From Terrabacter sp. Root85 (GTDB lineage Bacteria; Actinomycetota; Actinomycetes; Actinomycetales; Dermatophilaceae): a stretch of 64,000 nt of DNA. The notes beneath the pieces are model-generated. The model did no database searches. It was given only the letters and a program-made list of their open reading frames with translations, and had not been told where the DNA came from. The translations under genes and the position numbers were made by a program. The DNA lies in assembly GCF_001429185.1 (NCBI RefSeq), contig NZ_LMIW01000011.1, forward strand, positions 62,001-126,000, written 5' to 3'. This document shows, piece by piece, positions 7,921 to 16,491 of the stretch. How positions within the stretch are numbered: the first letter of the stretch is position 1; each line of letters opens with the position of its first letter.

Positions 7921-10185
7921 GTGTCAGCACACACGATGGGACCACGGTCCGACACCATGACCGGCGCACACGCGACGGCCGGGGTCGAGGAGTCCGATGT
8001 CGTGCTGCTCGCGCGGGCGCGATCGGGCGACGAGGAGGCCTTCGCGGCCCTCTGGCGCAGGCACCTGCCCGCCGCCCACGCCGCCGCGACGCCGTACCGC
8101 GGCCGCGTGTCCGCCGAGGACCTGGTGGCCGAGGCCTCCGCCCGCCTCTTCCGTCTCCTGAGCGAGGGGCGGGGACCGTCGTCGAACTTCCGGGCGTACT
8201 TCGTGTCGACGGTACGCACCGTCGGCGTCGACGCGATCCGTCGCGAGATGAGCGTCGTCCCGACGTCGACGACGGACCTCGACCTGCTGCCCGGCCCCGA
8301 CGAAGGACTGTCGGCCCTCAGCGCGCAGGGCGTCGACACCGACCTGGTCCGAGAGGCCTTTCTCCGGTTGAGCGAGGGTGACCGACGGCTGCTCTGGCAG
8401 ACGATGGTCGAGGGCCATCCGCCGCGGGTGGTCGCTCCCGAGCTCGGTGTCTCGGCCAACGTGGCCAGCGCGCGCGCGAAGCGCGCTCGTGACGAGCTCC
8501 GGGACCGCTATCTCGACTCCTGGGTGCGGCGCCGGGTGCCGGTCTGCGACGCGCGCGACTGCCGCTGGACCCTCGACCATCTCAGCGGTCACGTCCGGGG
8601 CCGACTGACGGAGCGGCAGCGGGCGCGCGTCGAAGCGCACCTGGCCAGCTGTCCTCGCGAGTCGGGACTCGCCGGGGAGCTGCAGCGCGTCTACGACGGG
8701 TTCGGTGCACTGACCGGTCCGCTCCTCTTCGCGGCCGGAGCGACGATGCTCGCCGGACTGCCCGCGGGGGCGTTCGCTTCTCTGGCCGGGTCGAGCACGA
8801 CGGGTGCGACCACTGGTGCGACGACGGGTGCGACGACGGGTGCCACGACGGGTGCCACGACGGGTGCCACGACGGGTGCCACGACGGGTGCCACGGCGGG
8901 TGCCGGTGCTGCGGGTGGAACGGCCGGCGCGGGTGCAGCGGGCACGAGCGCCGTCGCCTCGGTCGGCGCCGGGTCCACCGTCGGAGGCGCCGCCGCGGGC
9001 AGCGCCGGTCTCGGCGGCACGCTCACCGCGAGCGGTGCCGGCGCGACGGCATCCGGCGCGGCTGCAGGAGCGGGCCTGACCACGGGAGCGACCTCCGTGT
9101 CTGCCGCCACCGCCGCCGGTACGGCCGCCGCCGGTACGGCCACTTGCGCGGGGGCGGGCGGCGCCGTCCTCGCGGTGCCGGCCGCGGCGGGCGTGGCCGG
9201 GACCACCGCCCTCGTCTCGAGCGCGGCCATCGTCACTCCCGTCGCCGCGTTGACGGGCGGGTCGATCCTGGCCGGGACGGCGATCGGGCCACCCCTCGCC
9301 ACCGCGATGGCCGGCCTCGTCGTGGGGCTCGGCCTCTCGGTCGCACCGGCGGCGGCGCACGACCTCGGTACGACGACGACGTCGGTCGTCACCTCGGTCG
9401 ACGGCGCCACGGCGGTGCTCACGCCGGGCTCAGGGGTCGCGGCGGACGTCGGCACGACTCCCGTCGACGTGCTCCACCTCGCACTCCTCCCTGCGCCCGC
9501 CGACCCCGCGCCGACCGATCCCGCGCCGACCGATCCCGCGCCGACCGATCCGGCGCCCGCGGTCTCGGCGCCGTCCGACGCGACGCCCGTGGACCCAGCC
9601 CCTGCACCCCCGCCACCTGCGGACCCGGCCCCTGCTGCTCCGGCACCTGCTGCTCCGGCACCCGCGGACCCCGCGCCGTCCGACCCGACACCCGTCGACC
9701 CAGCGCCTGCACCCTCGGCACCTGCCGCTCCGGCACCCGACGCACCGGCACCCTCCGACGCGACGCCTGCCGACCCGACGCCCGTGGATCCGGCGCCCGC
9801 GGCTCCGTCAGACGCGACGCCTGTCGACCCGACGCCGGTCGACCCGGCACCTTCGGACCCGGCACCTTCGGACCCGGCTCCATCCGACCCGACACCCACG
9901 GATCCTGCTCCGGCTCAAGGCGATTCGGGATCCTCGACCTCGGACCCTGTCTCCGCTCCGGCTGGCGGAGACTCGGCGGACCCCACGGCGACGAACGCGG
10001 TGTCCAGCCCCGCGGCCGAGAACGGCCAGCTGCGTTCGACCGGTCCAGGAGCCGACCAACCGGCCGATCCGCCGGCCGATCCGACGTCCGTCGTCGCCGC
10101 CACGGCCCACGGCTCCGACGGTCCGCCGACCGCCGACCCGACGCCGGAGACGCCGACCGGCGACGCGCACCCAGCAGGTGCATGA
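7921..10185 (+). CDS. ECF sigma factor fused to a zinc-finger/membrane/low-complexity extension (copy 2)
   Basis: About 754 residues from GTG 7921, preceded nine bases upstream by AAAGG; ATG 7936 and 7957 are also possible, and the frame is open from 7744. Sigma2 (EEAFAALWRRHLPAAHAA, FRAYFVSTVRTVGVDAIRR) and sigma4 (LSEGDRRLLWQTMVEG, SANVASARAKRARDEL) are clearly paralogous to the gene at 4977-6821. So is the following CRWTLDHLSGHVRGRL / EAHLASC segment. The rest is unusual: nine TGAT-type repeats, long Gly/Ala/Thr-rich hydrophobic stretches that could span the membrane several times, then about 140 residues of DPAP(T/S)-type repeats. I infer a membrane-tethered, self-inhibited sigma factor with a wall-spanning tail. 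Confidence 0.83.
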   Translation: MSAHTMGPRSDTMTGAHATAGVEESDVVLLARARSGDEEAFAALWRRHLPAAHAAATPYRGRVSAEDLVAEASARLFRLLSEGRGPSSNFRAYFVSTVRTVGVDAIRREMSVVPTSTTDLDLLPGPDEGLSALSAQGVDTDLVREAFLRLSEGDRRLLWQTMVEGHPPRVVAPELGVSANVASARAKRARDELRDRYLDSWVRRRVPVCDARDCRWTLDHLSGHVRGRLTERQRARVEAHLASCPRESGLAGELQRVYDGFGALTGPLLFAAGATMLAGLPAGAFASLAGSSTTGATTGATTGATTGATTGATTGATTGATTGATAGAGAAGGTAGAGAAGTSAVASVGAGSTVGGAAAGSAGLGGTLTASGAGATASGAAAGAGLTTGATSVSAATAAGTAAAGTATCAGAGGAVLAVPAAAGVAGTTALVSSAAIVTPVAALTGGSILAGTAIGPPLATAMAGLVVGLGLSVAPAAAHDLGTTTTSVVTSVDGATAVLTPGSGVAADVGTTPVDVLHLALLPAPADPAPTDPAPTDPAPTDPAPAVSAPSDATPVDPAPAPPPPADPAPAAPAPAAPAPADPAPSDPTPVDPAPAPSAPAAPAPDAPAPSDATPADPTPVDPAPAAPSDATPVDPTPVDPAPSDPAPSDPAPSDPTPTDPAPAQGDSGSSTSDPVSAPAGGDSADPTATNAVSSPAAENGQLRSTGPGADQPADPPADPTSVVAATAHGSDGPPTADPTPETPTGDAHPAGA
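8797..8904 (+). repeat. Nine tandem 12-bp repeats inside the second sigma-factor gene
   Basis: The unit ACGACGGGTGCC (Thr-Thr-Gly-Ala) is repeated nine times; the central copies are identical and the outer ones carry one to three changes. Because the unit is a multiple of three, slipped-strand gain or loss would change protein length without a frameshift. It encodes the segment just after the first hydrophobic stretch. Confidence 0.9.
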
Positions 10186-10239
10186 GTCCGCGACGGAGCG
10201 ACCCGGGGTCCTGCACTACCCTGTCCACGTCCACGACGA

Positions 10240-10318
10240 TCCCCGGTTGGTCTGCCGGCAGGGCCCGCCTGACTTTGAATCAGGACAAGCGACGCAGGTT
10301 CGACTCCTGCCCGGGGAG
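10240..10318 (+). tRNA. tRNA-Gln (anticodon UUG)
   Basis: It folds as a cloverleaf: acceptor TCCCCGG/CCGGGGA, D stem GGTC/GGCC, anticodon stem CCTGA/TCAGG with loop CTTTGAA, and T arm GCAGG-TTCGACT-CCTGC. Anticodon TTG reads CAA. The weak U1-A72 pair is a known tRNA-Gln identity feature. The CCA end is not encoded (CAG follows). The variable region measures nine bases in this fold, longer than usual. It precedes glmU. Confidence 0.85.
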
Positions 10319-10710
10319 CAGGGGCCGGTGACGGTCCTCGGACGAGCGGCGTCGCCCGACGTGCGTGGGGGTTCGCGGTCGAGCGACGCCTTGGCCGCTC
10401 GGCAGGGAGTTGGTGCCAGAGCCAGCCCCGGGTCCGCCAACTTAGGGGGGACTGACGGGCCCGTCCTCCCATGGTCGCACGGTTGGCAGAGATCGGCGCC
10501 GTCCGGCGCCCGGCACCCGACCGGCGCCGTGTGCCACCCGGCATACGCCGTCGCGCGGGACGTCGATGTGAGTGGGGTCACGGCGCGCCCGTGGCCGGGG
10601 CGGCACCCTCGCTCCCCACGAGTAGCATGGCCGAGGCGCACCCCGGCGCCCGCGTGGGCCGGGGTCGTCCGCACCCGAGTGCACCCCGATCCAAAAAGGA
10701 GCTGCGCCCT
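10319..10710 (+). promoter_or_regulatory. Non-coding region with likely glmU promoter
   Basis: No convincing gene is seen in these 392 bases. TAGCAT at 10623-10628 fits the actinobacterial -10 form TANNNT and would give a leader of roughly 75 bases. AAAAAGGA at 10693-10700 is the ribosome-binding site for the GTG at 10711. A GGCATAC heptamer sits at 10540. The -35 element is unclear. Confidence 0.45.
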
Positions 10711-12243
10711 GTGAGCGATCTACGGCCGACCGCCGTGATCGTCCTCGCCGCCGGTGAGGGCACACGCATGAAGTCCACGACCCCCAAGGTCCTCCACACG
10801 ATCGGGGGCCGCAGTCTCGTGGCCCACGCGATCCGGGCGGCCCGGGGCACGAGCCCGCACCACCTCGCCGTCGTCGTGCGCCACGAGCGCGACCGCGTCG
10901 CCGAGCACGTGGGGCAGGTCGACCCCGAGGCGGTCGTCGCCGACCAGGACGACGTCAAGGGGACCGGCCGCGCCGTGGAGTGCGCGCTCGAGGCGCTGCC
11001 CGGCGACCTCGCCGGCACCGTGGTCGTCACCTACGGCGACGTGCCGCTGCTGACGAGCGCGACCCTCGAGGGACTCGTCGCGGCGCACCACGCGTCCGGC
11101 AGTGCCGTCACCGTCATCACGGCGACTCTCGAGGACCCCACGGGCTACGGCCGCGTCATCCGTGACGCGGAGGGCTCGGTCGTCGCGATCGTCGAGCAGA
11201 AGGACGCCGACGAGGAGCAGCGCGCGATCCGCGAGGTCAACAGCGGCCTGTACGCGTTCGACGCGGCGGTCCTGCGCGAGGCCCTCTCCGAGGTGGGCAC
11301 CGACAACGCGCAGGGCGAGAAGTACCTCACCGACGTCATCGCCATCGCCCGTGGCCGGGGCCTCGGGGTGCGCGCGCACCTCGTCGCCGACCTCTGGCAG
11401 ACCGAGGGTGTCAACGACAAGGTGCAGCTGGCCCGTCTCGGTGCCGAGCTCAACCGCCGCACCGTCGAGCAGGCCATGCGCGACGGCGCGATCGTCATCG
11501 ACCCGGCGACGACGTGGCTCGACGCCGACGTGACGATCGGGCCCGACACCGTCGTGCGCCCCGGCACGCAGATCCTCGGCGCCAGCACGATCGGCCGCGA
11601 CTGCGTCATCGGCCCCGACACGACGCTGACCGACGTCGAGGTCGGTGACGGTGCGAGCGTCGTGCGGACCCAGGCCGAGCTCGCCGAGATCGGGCCCGGC
11701 GCCACCGTCGGGCCCTTCTCCTACCTGCGACCCGGGACGCGACTCGGGGCGAAGGGCAAGATCGGCGGCTTCGTCGAGACGAAGAACGCCGACATCGGCG
11801 CGGGCGCCAAGGTGCCGCACCTGACCTACTGCGGCGACGCGACGATCGGCGAGGGCGCCAACATCGGCGCCGGCACGATCTTCGCCAACTACGACGGCGT
11901 CACGAAGGGCCACACGAACGTCGGGGCGCACAGCTTCGTCGGCAGCAACTCGGTCATCGTCGCGCCCCGGACGATCGCCGACGGCGCCTACGTCGCCGCG
12001 GGATCGGCCGTCGTCAGCGACGTCGCCCCGGGACAGCTCGCCGTGACCCGCGCGCAGCAGCGCAACGTCGACGGCTGGGTGGCCCGACGCCGGGCCGGCA
12101 CGAAGACCGACGAGGCCGCCCGGGCCGCGCAGGGGCAGGCCACCCCGGCGCAGACCCCCGAGCGGACCTCAGAGCCGACGTCAGAGCCGACCTCAGAGCA
12201 GACCCCCGCGCAGACCTCCGAGACGAAGGACGCCCAGCGATGA
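10711..12243 (+). CDS. glmU: Bifunctional GlmU (GlcNAc-1-P uridyltransferase / GlcN-1-P acetyltransferase)
   Basis: This 510-residue enzyme makes UDP-GlcNAc for peptidoglycan: it acetylates GlcN-1-P with acetyl-CoA, then couples it to UTP. The N-terminal nucleotidyltransferase domain starts VIVLAAGEGTRMKSTTPKVL and includes VTYGDVPLL. The C-terminal left-handed beta-helix shows hexapeptide repeats, with SYLRPGT, KIGGFVETKNADIGAG, PHLTYCGDA and FANYDG active-site blocks. GTG 10711 follows AAAAAGGA at good spacing. The last 45 or so residues are a Thr/Glu/Pro-rich repeat (SEPTSEPTSEQTPAQTSE) absent from shorter GlmU proteins. Its stop codon overlaps the prs start (ATGA), so the two are translationally coupled. 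Confidence 0.98.
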   Translation: MSDLRPTAVIVLAAGEGTRMKSTTPKVLHTIGGRSLVAHAIRAARGTSPHHLAVVVRHERDRVAEHVGQVDPEAVVADQDDVKGTGRAVECALEALPGDLAGTVVVTYGDVPLLTSATLEGLVAAHHASGSAVTVITATLEDPTGYGRVIRDAEGSVVAIVEQKDADEEQRAIREVNSGLYAFDAAVLREALSEVGTDNAQGEKYLTDVIAIARGRGLGVRAHLVADLWQTEGVNDKVQLARLGAELNRRTVEQAMRDGAIVIDPATTWLDADVTIGPDTVVRPGTQILGASTIGRDCVIGPDTTLTDVEVGDGASVVRTQAELAEIGPGATVGPFSYLRPGTRLGAKGKIGGFVETKNADIGAGAKVPHLTYCGDATIGEGANIGAGTIFANYDGVTKGHTNVGAHSFVGSNSVIVAPRTIADGAYVAAGSAVVSDVAPGQLAVTRAQQRNVDGWVARRRAGTKTDEAARAAQGQATPAQTPERTSEPTSEPTSEQTPAQTSETKDAQR

Positions 12244-13220
12244 GCGGCATCAACAAGGCGACCGAGAAGCACCTCATGGTCTTCTCCGGCCGGGCCCACC
12301 CGCAGCTCGCGCAGGAGGTCGCCGCGGCGCTCGGCACCGACCTCGTCCCGACGTCGGCCTACGACTTCGCCAACGGCGAGATCTACGTCCGCTACGAGGA
12401 GTCCGTCCGCGGCTCCGACGCGTTCGTCATCCAGAGCCACACCGCTCCGATCAACGAGTGGATCATGGAGCAGCTCATCATGATCGACGCGCTGAAGCGG
12501 GCCTCCGCCAAGCGCATCACCGTCGTCCTGCCCTTCTACGGCTACGCCCGTCAGGACAAGAAGCACCGTGGCCGCGAGCCGATCTCGGCCCGCCTCATGG
12601 CCGACCTGTTCAAGACGGCCGGCGCCGACCGGCTCATGGCGATCGACCTGCACACCGCGCAGATCCAGGGCTTCTTCGACGGCCCCGTCGACCACCTCAT
12701 GGCGATGCCGATCCTCGCCGACTACGTCGGCAGGAAGTACGGCCACCTCGACCTCGCCGTCGTCTCGCCCGACGCCGGGCGCATCAAGGTCGCCGAGGAC
12801 TGGAGCTCACGCCTCGGCGGCGCTCCGCTCGCCTTCATCCACAAGACGCGCGACATCAACCGGCCCAACGAGGTCGTCGCCAACCGCGTCGTCGGTGAGA
12901 TCAAGGGCCGCGTCTGCGTGCTCGTCGACGACATGATCGACACGGCCGGCACCATCACCAAGGCCGCCGACGCGCTCATGGACCAGGGTGCCGCCGGGGT
13001 CATCATCGCCGCGACGCACGCGATCCTCTCGGGCCCGGCCGTCGACCGCCTCAAGGCCTGCAAGGTCGAGGAGGTCATCGTCACGAACACGCTCCCGATC
13101 CCCGACGACCGCCGCTTCGACAAGCTCGAGGTCCTGTCGATCGCGCCGCTCGTCTCGATGGCGATCCGCGAGGTCTTCGAGGACGGCTCGGTGACGAGCC
13201 TCTTCGACGGCAAGGCCTGA
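12240..13220 (+). CDS. prs: Ribose-phosphate pyrophosphokinase (PRPP synthetase)
   Basis: This 326-residue cytosolic enzyme makes 5-phosphoribosyl-1-diphosphate from ribose-5-phosphate and ATP for purine, pyrimidine, His and Trp synthesis. Signature motifs: YARQDKKHRGREPISARLMA (flexible loop), the metal-binding DLHTAQIQGFFDGPVDHL and the PRPP-binding CVLVDDMIDTAGTI. The start ATG overlaps the glmU stop codon. The order tRNA-Gln, glmU, prs is common in actinobacteria. A strong hairpin follows at 13237-13279, ending the operon. Confidence 0.98.
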   Translation: MSGINKATEKHLMVFSGRAHPQLAQEVAAALGTDLVPTSAYDFANGEIYVRYEESVRGSDAFVIQSHTAPINEWIMEQLIMIDALKRASAKRITVVLPFYGYARQDKKHRGREPISARLMADLFKTAGADRLMAIDLHTAQIQGFFDGPVDHLMAMPILADYVGRKYGHLDLAVVSPDAGRIKVAEDWSSRLGGAPLAFIHKTRDINRPNEVVANRVVGEIKGRVCVLVDDMIDTAGTITKAADALMDQGAAGVIIAATHAILSGPAVDRLKACKVEEVIVTNTLPIPDDRRFDKLEVLSIAPLVSMAIREVFEDGSVTSLFDGKA

Positions 13221-13236
13221 GCGGCCACCACACGAC

Positions 13237-13279
13237 GAGGGCGTATGCCGCCGGGACCCACCCGGCGGCATACGCCCTC
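13237..13279. terminator. Bidirectional terminator hairpin after prs
   Basis: A 19-bp perfect stem: GAGGGCGTATGCCGCCGGG (13237-13255), loop ACCCA, then the exact complement at 13261-13279. No T-run follows. It sits between convergent genes, and its arms carry one GTATGCC and one GGCATAC heptamer, the motif repeated through the window. Confidence 0.8.
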
Positions 13280-13295
13280 CGTGCGTGATGGGTCC

Positions 13296-13856
13296 TCAGG
13301 CGTGCGCGGCGCGGCGGGCGCGGTAGGCGGCGGTGTGGGCGCGTGCCGCGCAGCCGCCCTCGCAGAAGCGACGCGAGCGGTTGCGGGAGAGGTCGACGAC
13401 GACGTCGTCGCAGTCGGCGGCCTCGCAGACGCGCAGCCGCGCGAGCTCTCCGGCGCGCACGACGTCGATGACCGCGATCGCGGCCTCGACGGCCATCCGT
13501 CGGGCGAGCGGGGCATCGGACGGGGTGGCGTGGACGTGCCAGCCCACGTCGTCGTGGTCGACGAGCTGGGGGACGGCGCGGGCCTCGGCGAGCAGCTCGT
13601 TGACGAGGGTCACGACGCCGGCCTCGTCCTCGTCCCAGAAGCCGCGCAGCCGGGGCCGCAGCGCCCGGACCGCTGCGAGCTCAGCGGCGTCGCGGTCGAA
13701 GCGGCCGGTCCACCCCTGGTCGCGGTAGAGCGACTCGAGCTCCTCGAGGGAGGTCAGGCGGTCGGGGTCACCGTCGCCGGGGACCGAGCCCGGCATCGTG
13801 TTGACGAGGGCTGCGGCAGCGGCGAGGGCGACATCGGTGTCATGGGTGAAAAGCAT
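13296..13856 (-). CDS. CGNR zinc-finger domain protein (probable regulator)
   Basis: A 186-residue protein. The N-terminal two thirds form an ABATE-type helical domain (LTSLEELESLYRDQGW, RPRLRGFWDEDE). The C-terminal domain has RVCEAADCDDVVVDLSRNRSRRFCEGGCAARAHTAAYRARR: Cys-x4-Cys and Cys-x3-Cys zinc ligands and a basic helix, with NRSRRFC in place of the canonical CGNR motif. Such proteins are thought to be transcriptional regulators. It is divergent from an EamA exporter across a short AT-rich gap (AATCAATTTTGG near 13900), so control of that exporter is the natural inference. Confidence 0.85.
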   Translation of the reverse strand: MLFTHDTDVALAAAAALVNTMPGSVPGDGDPDRLTSLEELESLYRDQGWTGRFDRDAAELAAVRALRPRLRGFWDEDEAGVVTLVNELLAEARAVPQLVDHDDVGWHVHATPSDAPLARRMAVEAAIAVIDVVRAGELARLRVCEAADCDDVVVDLSRNRSRRFCEGGCAARAHTAAYRARRAAHA

Positions 13857-13965
13857 GTTGACTCCTGACGGATGCGGTCGCTACCGTCATGAGTGTAATC
13901 AATTTTGGTGCTGACATGATGCTCGCTCGACGCGAGCCCGTCGGCGGGAGCGGCAAGGAACTGTC

Positions 13966-15015
13966 ATGGTGGAGCGGGTCGTGGTCGGAGAGCCTGCGGT
14001 GGTCGGCGCCGTGGGGAGCGGCAAGACGGACGGGGCTGCGGTGCCCCTGTCGCGGCCGACCCGCCACCCGCTCGTCGGCCTCGGGGTCGCCCTCGCGTCG
14101 GCCGCGGCCTTCGCGACGTCCGGTGCCTTCGGCAAGTCGCTGCTCATCGGTGGCTGGTCGCCCGGTGCCGTCGTGACGATGCGCATCACCCTGGCCGCCG
14201 TCGTCATCCTCGGCCCTGCCCTGTGGTCGCTGCGCGGCCGGTGGGCGGCGCTGCGCCGCAACGGCTGGGTCGTCGTGGGCTACGGCCTCACCGGTGTCGC
14301 CGGCTGCCAGCTCGCGTACTTCAACGCCGTGACGCACCTCTCGGTCGGGGTGGCCCTGCTGCTCGAGTACCTCGCGCCGGTGCTCATCGTCGGCTGGCTC
14401 TGGCTGCGCCACCGGCAGGCCCCGCGCCCCCTCACGCTCGCCGGTGTGGCGCTCGCCGTGGCCGGGCTGCTCCTCGTCCTCGACGTCGTGGGCGGAGGCG
14501 CGAGCATCAACGTCGTCGGGGTGCTCTGGGGGCTCGGTGCCGCCGTCTGCCTCGTGCTCTACTTCCTGCTCGCCGACCACGTCGACGACGACGTGCCGCC
14601 GCTCGCCCTCGCCGGCGGTGGCCTCGTGGTGGGTGCGGCGTCGCTCGGCCTCGCGGGGCTGGTCGGCGTGCTCGACATGTCCCGGGGGGCGGCACGCGTG
14701 CCGCTCGGCGGCGTCGTCGTCGACTGGTGGGTGCCGGTCCTCGTCATCGCGATCGTCGCCGCCGCCTTCGCCTACGTCACCGGCATCGCGGCCGTGCGGA
14801 TGCTCGGCCCCAAGGTGGCCTCCTTCGTGGCTCTGACCGAGGTGCTCTTCGCGGTGCTCTTCGCGTGGCTCGTCCTGGCCGAGCTGCCGACGCCGGTCCA
14901 GCTCGTCGGCGGACTGCTCATCGTCGGCGGCCTCGTGGCGGTCCGGGCGGACGAGTCCCGCGGCCCCCGTCTCGTCGTCGACGAGCCCGTCACCGGGCCG
15001 GCCGCGCGGCCCTAG
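13966..15015 (+). CDS. EamA/DMT family transporter
   Basis: This 349-residue inner-membrane protein has about ten hydrophobic helices arranged as two EamA repeats. The first begins LGVALASAAAFATSGAFGKSLL and the second VVGVLWGLGAAVCLVLYFLL; the conserved EYLAPVLIVGW and ALTEVLFAVLFAWLVLAELPTP motifs close each half. The family exports amino acids or other small metabolites; the substrate is unknown. The first 30 or so residues are hydrophilic and may be over-extended: ATG 13966 is used, but GTG 14041 just before the first helix could also serve. It is divergent from the CGNR regulator. Confidence 0.88.
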   Translation: MVERVVVGEPAVVGAVGSGKTDGAAVPLSRPTRHPLVGLGVALASAAAFATSGAFGKSLLIGGWSPGAVVTMRITLAAVVILGPALWSLRGRWAALRRNGWVVVGYGLTGVAGCQLAYFNAVTHLSVGVALLLEYLAPVLIVGWLWLRHRQAPRPLTLAGVALAVAGLLLVLDVVGGGASINVVGVLWGLGAAVCLVLYFLLADHVDDDVPPLALAGGGLVVGAASLGLAGLVGVLDMSRGAARVPLGGVVVDWWVPVLVIAIVAAAFAYVTGIAAVRMLGPKVASFVALTEVLFAVLFAWLVLAELPTPVQLVGGLLIVGGLVAVRADESRGPRLVVDEPVTGPAARP

Positions 15016-15069
15016 CCTCCCACCCTCGCACTCCGCTCGGTCCTGGCGCCGGGTCCGCCGGGCGCGCCC

Positions 15070-15075
15070 TAGAGT
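15070..15075 (+). promoter_or_regulatory. -10 box (TAGAGT) giving a probably leaderless mRNA
   Basis: TAGAGT ends six bases before the ATG of the phosphoesterase gene, and no ribosome-binding site lies between. Transcription normally begins about seven bases past a -10 box, which would place the 5' end at or next to the start codon. Confidence 0.5.
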
Positions 15076-15081
15076 GACCGC

Positions 15082-16212
15082 ATGCAGTGGCGTCGCGGCG
15101 TGGTGTGCGGGCTGGGGATGCTCGCCCTGGCGGGCGCCGCCGCCTGCACCGCGCCGTCCCCGACCACCGACCGGCCTCCCTCCGTGGCCGCTCTGACGTC
15201 CGGCCCGGGCCCGTCGGCGTCTGTGGCGCCGCCGCCGACGGGCGGCCTGCGACCGCCCGGCACCGCCGGGGCTCCTGCGCCCTCGGCGCGCGTGCACCTG
15301 ACCGCGGCCGGTGACTACGCCGCGAACGTCGCGACGACCGGTGGCGTGCTCCGGGCCTTGTCGTTCTCCGGCTCCGATGCGCACCTGGCCCTCGGCGACC
15401 TCTCCTACGGGTCCCCGGGCGGGGAGAGCGCGTGGTGCTCCTTCGTGACCTCGCGCGTCGGCACGTCGTTCCCGTTCGAGCTGCTCTCCGGCAACCACGA
15501 GAGCAACGGCACCAACGGCTCCATCGACCGCTTCGCGAGCTGCCTGCCCGACCGCCTCGGCGGTGTCGGGGACTACGCCCGCCAGTACTACGTCGACCTT
15601 CCGCGCTCGAGCCCGCTCGTCCGCGTGGTGCTCGTCTCGCCGGGGCTCACCTTCCCCGACGGCACGTGGAGCTATGCGGCGGGGTCGGCCCGCTACGCGT
15701 GGACCGCGGCGGCCATCGACGGAGCGCGGCGGGCCGGCATCCGCTGGGTCGTCGTGGCCATGCACGAACCGTGCCTCTCGATGGGCCGCTACGGCTGCTC
15801 GAGCGGGCCCGACCTCCAGCACCTGCTCGTCTCCAAGCGCGTCGACCTCGTGCTGTCCGGTCACGAGCACCTCTACCAGCGCACGAAGCAGCTGCACGAG
15901 GGCGCGGGGTGCGCGCGCGTCGCCGTCGGGTCGTACTCGCCGGCGTGCGTCGCCGACGCCGACACGTCCATGGTCACCGGAGCGGGCACCGTCTTCGCCA
16001 CGGTCGGGACCGGTGGCGTGGCCCTGCGCGAGGTCGCGGCCACCGACCCCGAGCGCGGCTACTTCGCCGCCACCTCGGGCGCCGGCACCGACCCGACCTA
16101 CGGCTTCGCCGACCTGCGCGTCACGCCCGACGAGCTGCGCTTCTCCTTCGTGCGCGGAGCGGGAGGCAGCTTCACGGACTCATGGGTGCTCCGGCGTACG
16201 CCCTCCCTGTGA
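15082..16212 (+). CDS. Metallophosphoesterase lipoprotein
   Basis: A 376-residue secreted lipoprotein. MQWRRGVVCGLGMLALAGAAAC is a signal peptide ending in a lipobox with Cys22. A Pro/Ser/Ala-rich spacer follows to about residue 70, then a calcineurin-like phosphoesterase domain: GDYAAN, ALGDLSYG, GNHES, VAMHEP and SGHEHLYQR supply the expected metal ligands. The layout resembles extracellular purple-acid-phosphatase-like enzymes, so it should hydrolyse phosphoesters outside the membrane; the substrate is unknown. The gene appears to be monocistronic. Confidence 0.9.
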   Translation: MQWRRGVVCGLGMLALAGAAACTAPSPTTDRPPSVAALTSGPGPSASVAPPPTGGLRPPGTAGAPAPSARVHLTAAGDYAANVATTGGVLRALSFSGSDAHLALGDLSYGSPGGESAWCSFVTSRVGTSFPFELLSGNHESNGTNGSIDRFASCLPDRLGGVGDYARQYYVDLPRSSPLVRVVLVSPGLTFPDGTWSYAAGSARYAWTAAAIDGARRAGIRWVVVAMHEPCLSMGRYGCSSGPDLQHLLVSKRVDLVLSGHEHLYQRTKQLHEGAGCARVAVGSYSPACVADADTSMVTGAGTVFATVGTGGVALREVAATDPERGYFAATSGAGTDPTYGFADLRVTPDELRFSFVRGAGGSFTDSWVLRRTPSL

Positions 16213-16262
16213 CCCACGAACGTGCGTGGGCCGTGGATTTCACCGCCCGGGCGTCCGTCCCG

Positions 16263-16268
16263 TAAGAT
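16263..16268 (+). promoter_or_regulatory. rplY: Possible rplY promoter -10 (TAAGAT)
   Basis: TAAGAT fits TANNNT and lies in the gap after the phosphoesterase gene, giving a leader of roughly 215 bases before the rplY GTG. The leader holds modest GC-rich inverted repeats (for example GGCTGCCACGGCAG near 16300). I recognise no known ribosomal-protein leader in it. Confidence 0.35.
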
Positions 16269-16491
16269 CGAGCAGTTGCCTCGGCGAGGGACGGTGCACG
16301 GCTGCCACGGCAGGGCGTGACGAGGTCCGTGATCGACGCGGTGGCCTGACGTGGAGCACTTCATGGTCGGGTTCGCCTCTGCGTGCGGCCCTGAACGACC
16401 GTCCCGCTCCGTCACTGCCGAAAACCGCGCGTCGTCCCGCGTCGAGGCCGACCACAGAGACCGCCTCATCCGAGATACCCAGGAGACCCCC

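Noticed and set aside
9144-10331. Plus-strand alternate-frame ORF of 395 codons inside sigma factor 2
   Set aside because: It is an Arg-rich shadow caused by the repetitive GC-rich DPAP tract; no start signal or family features.
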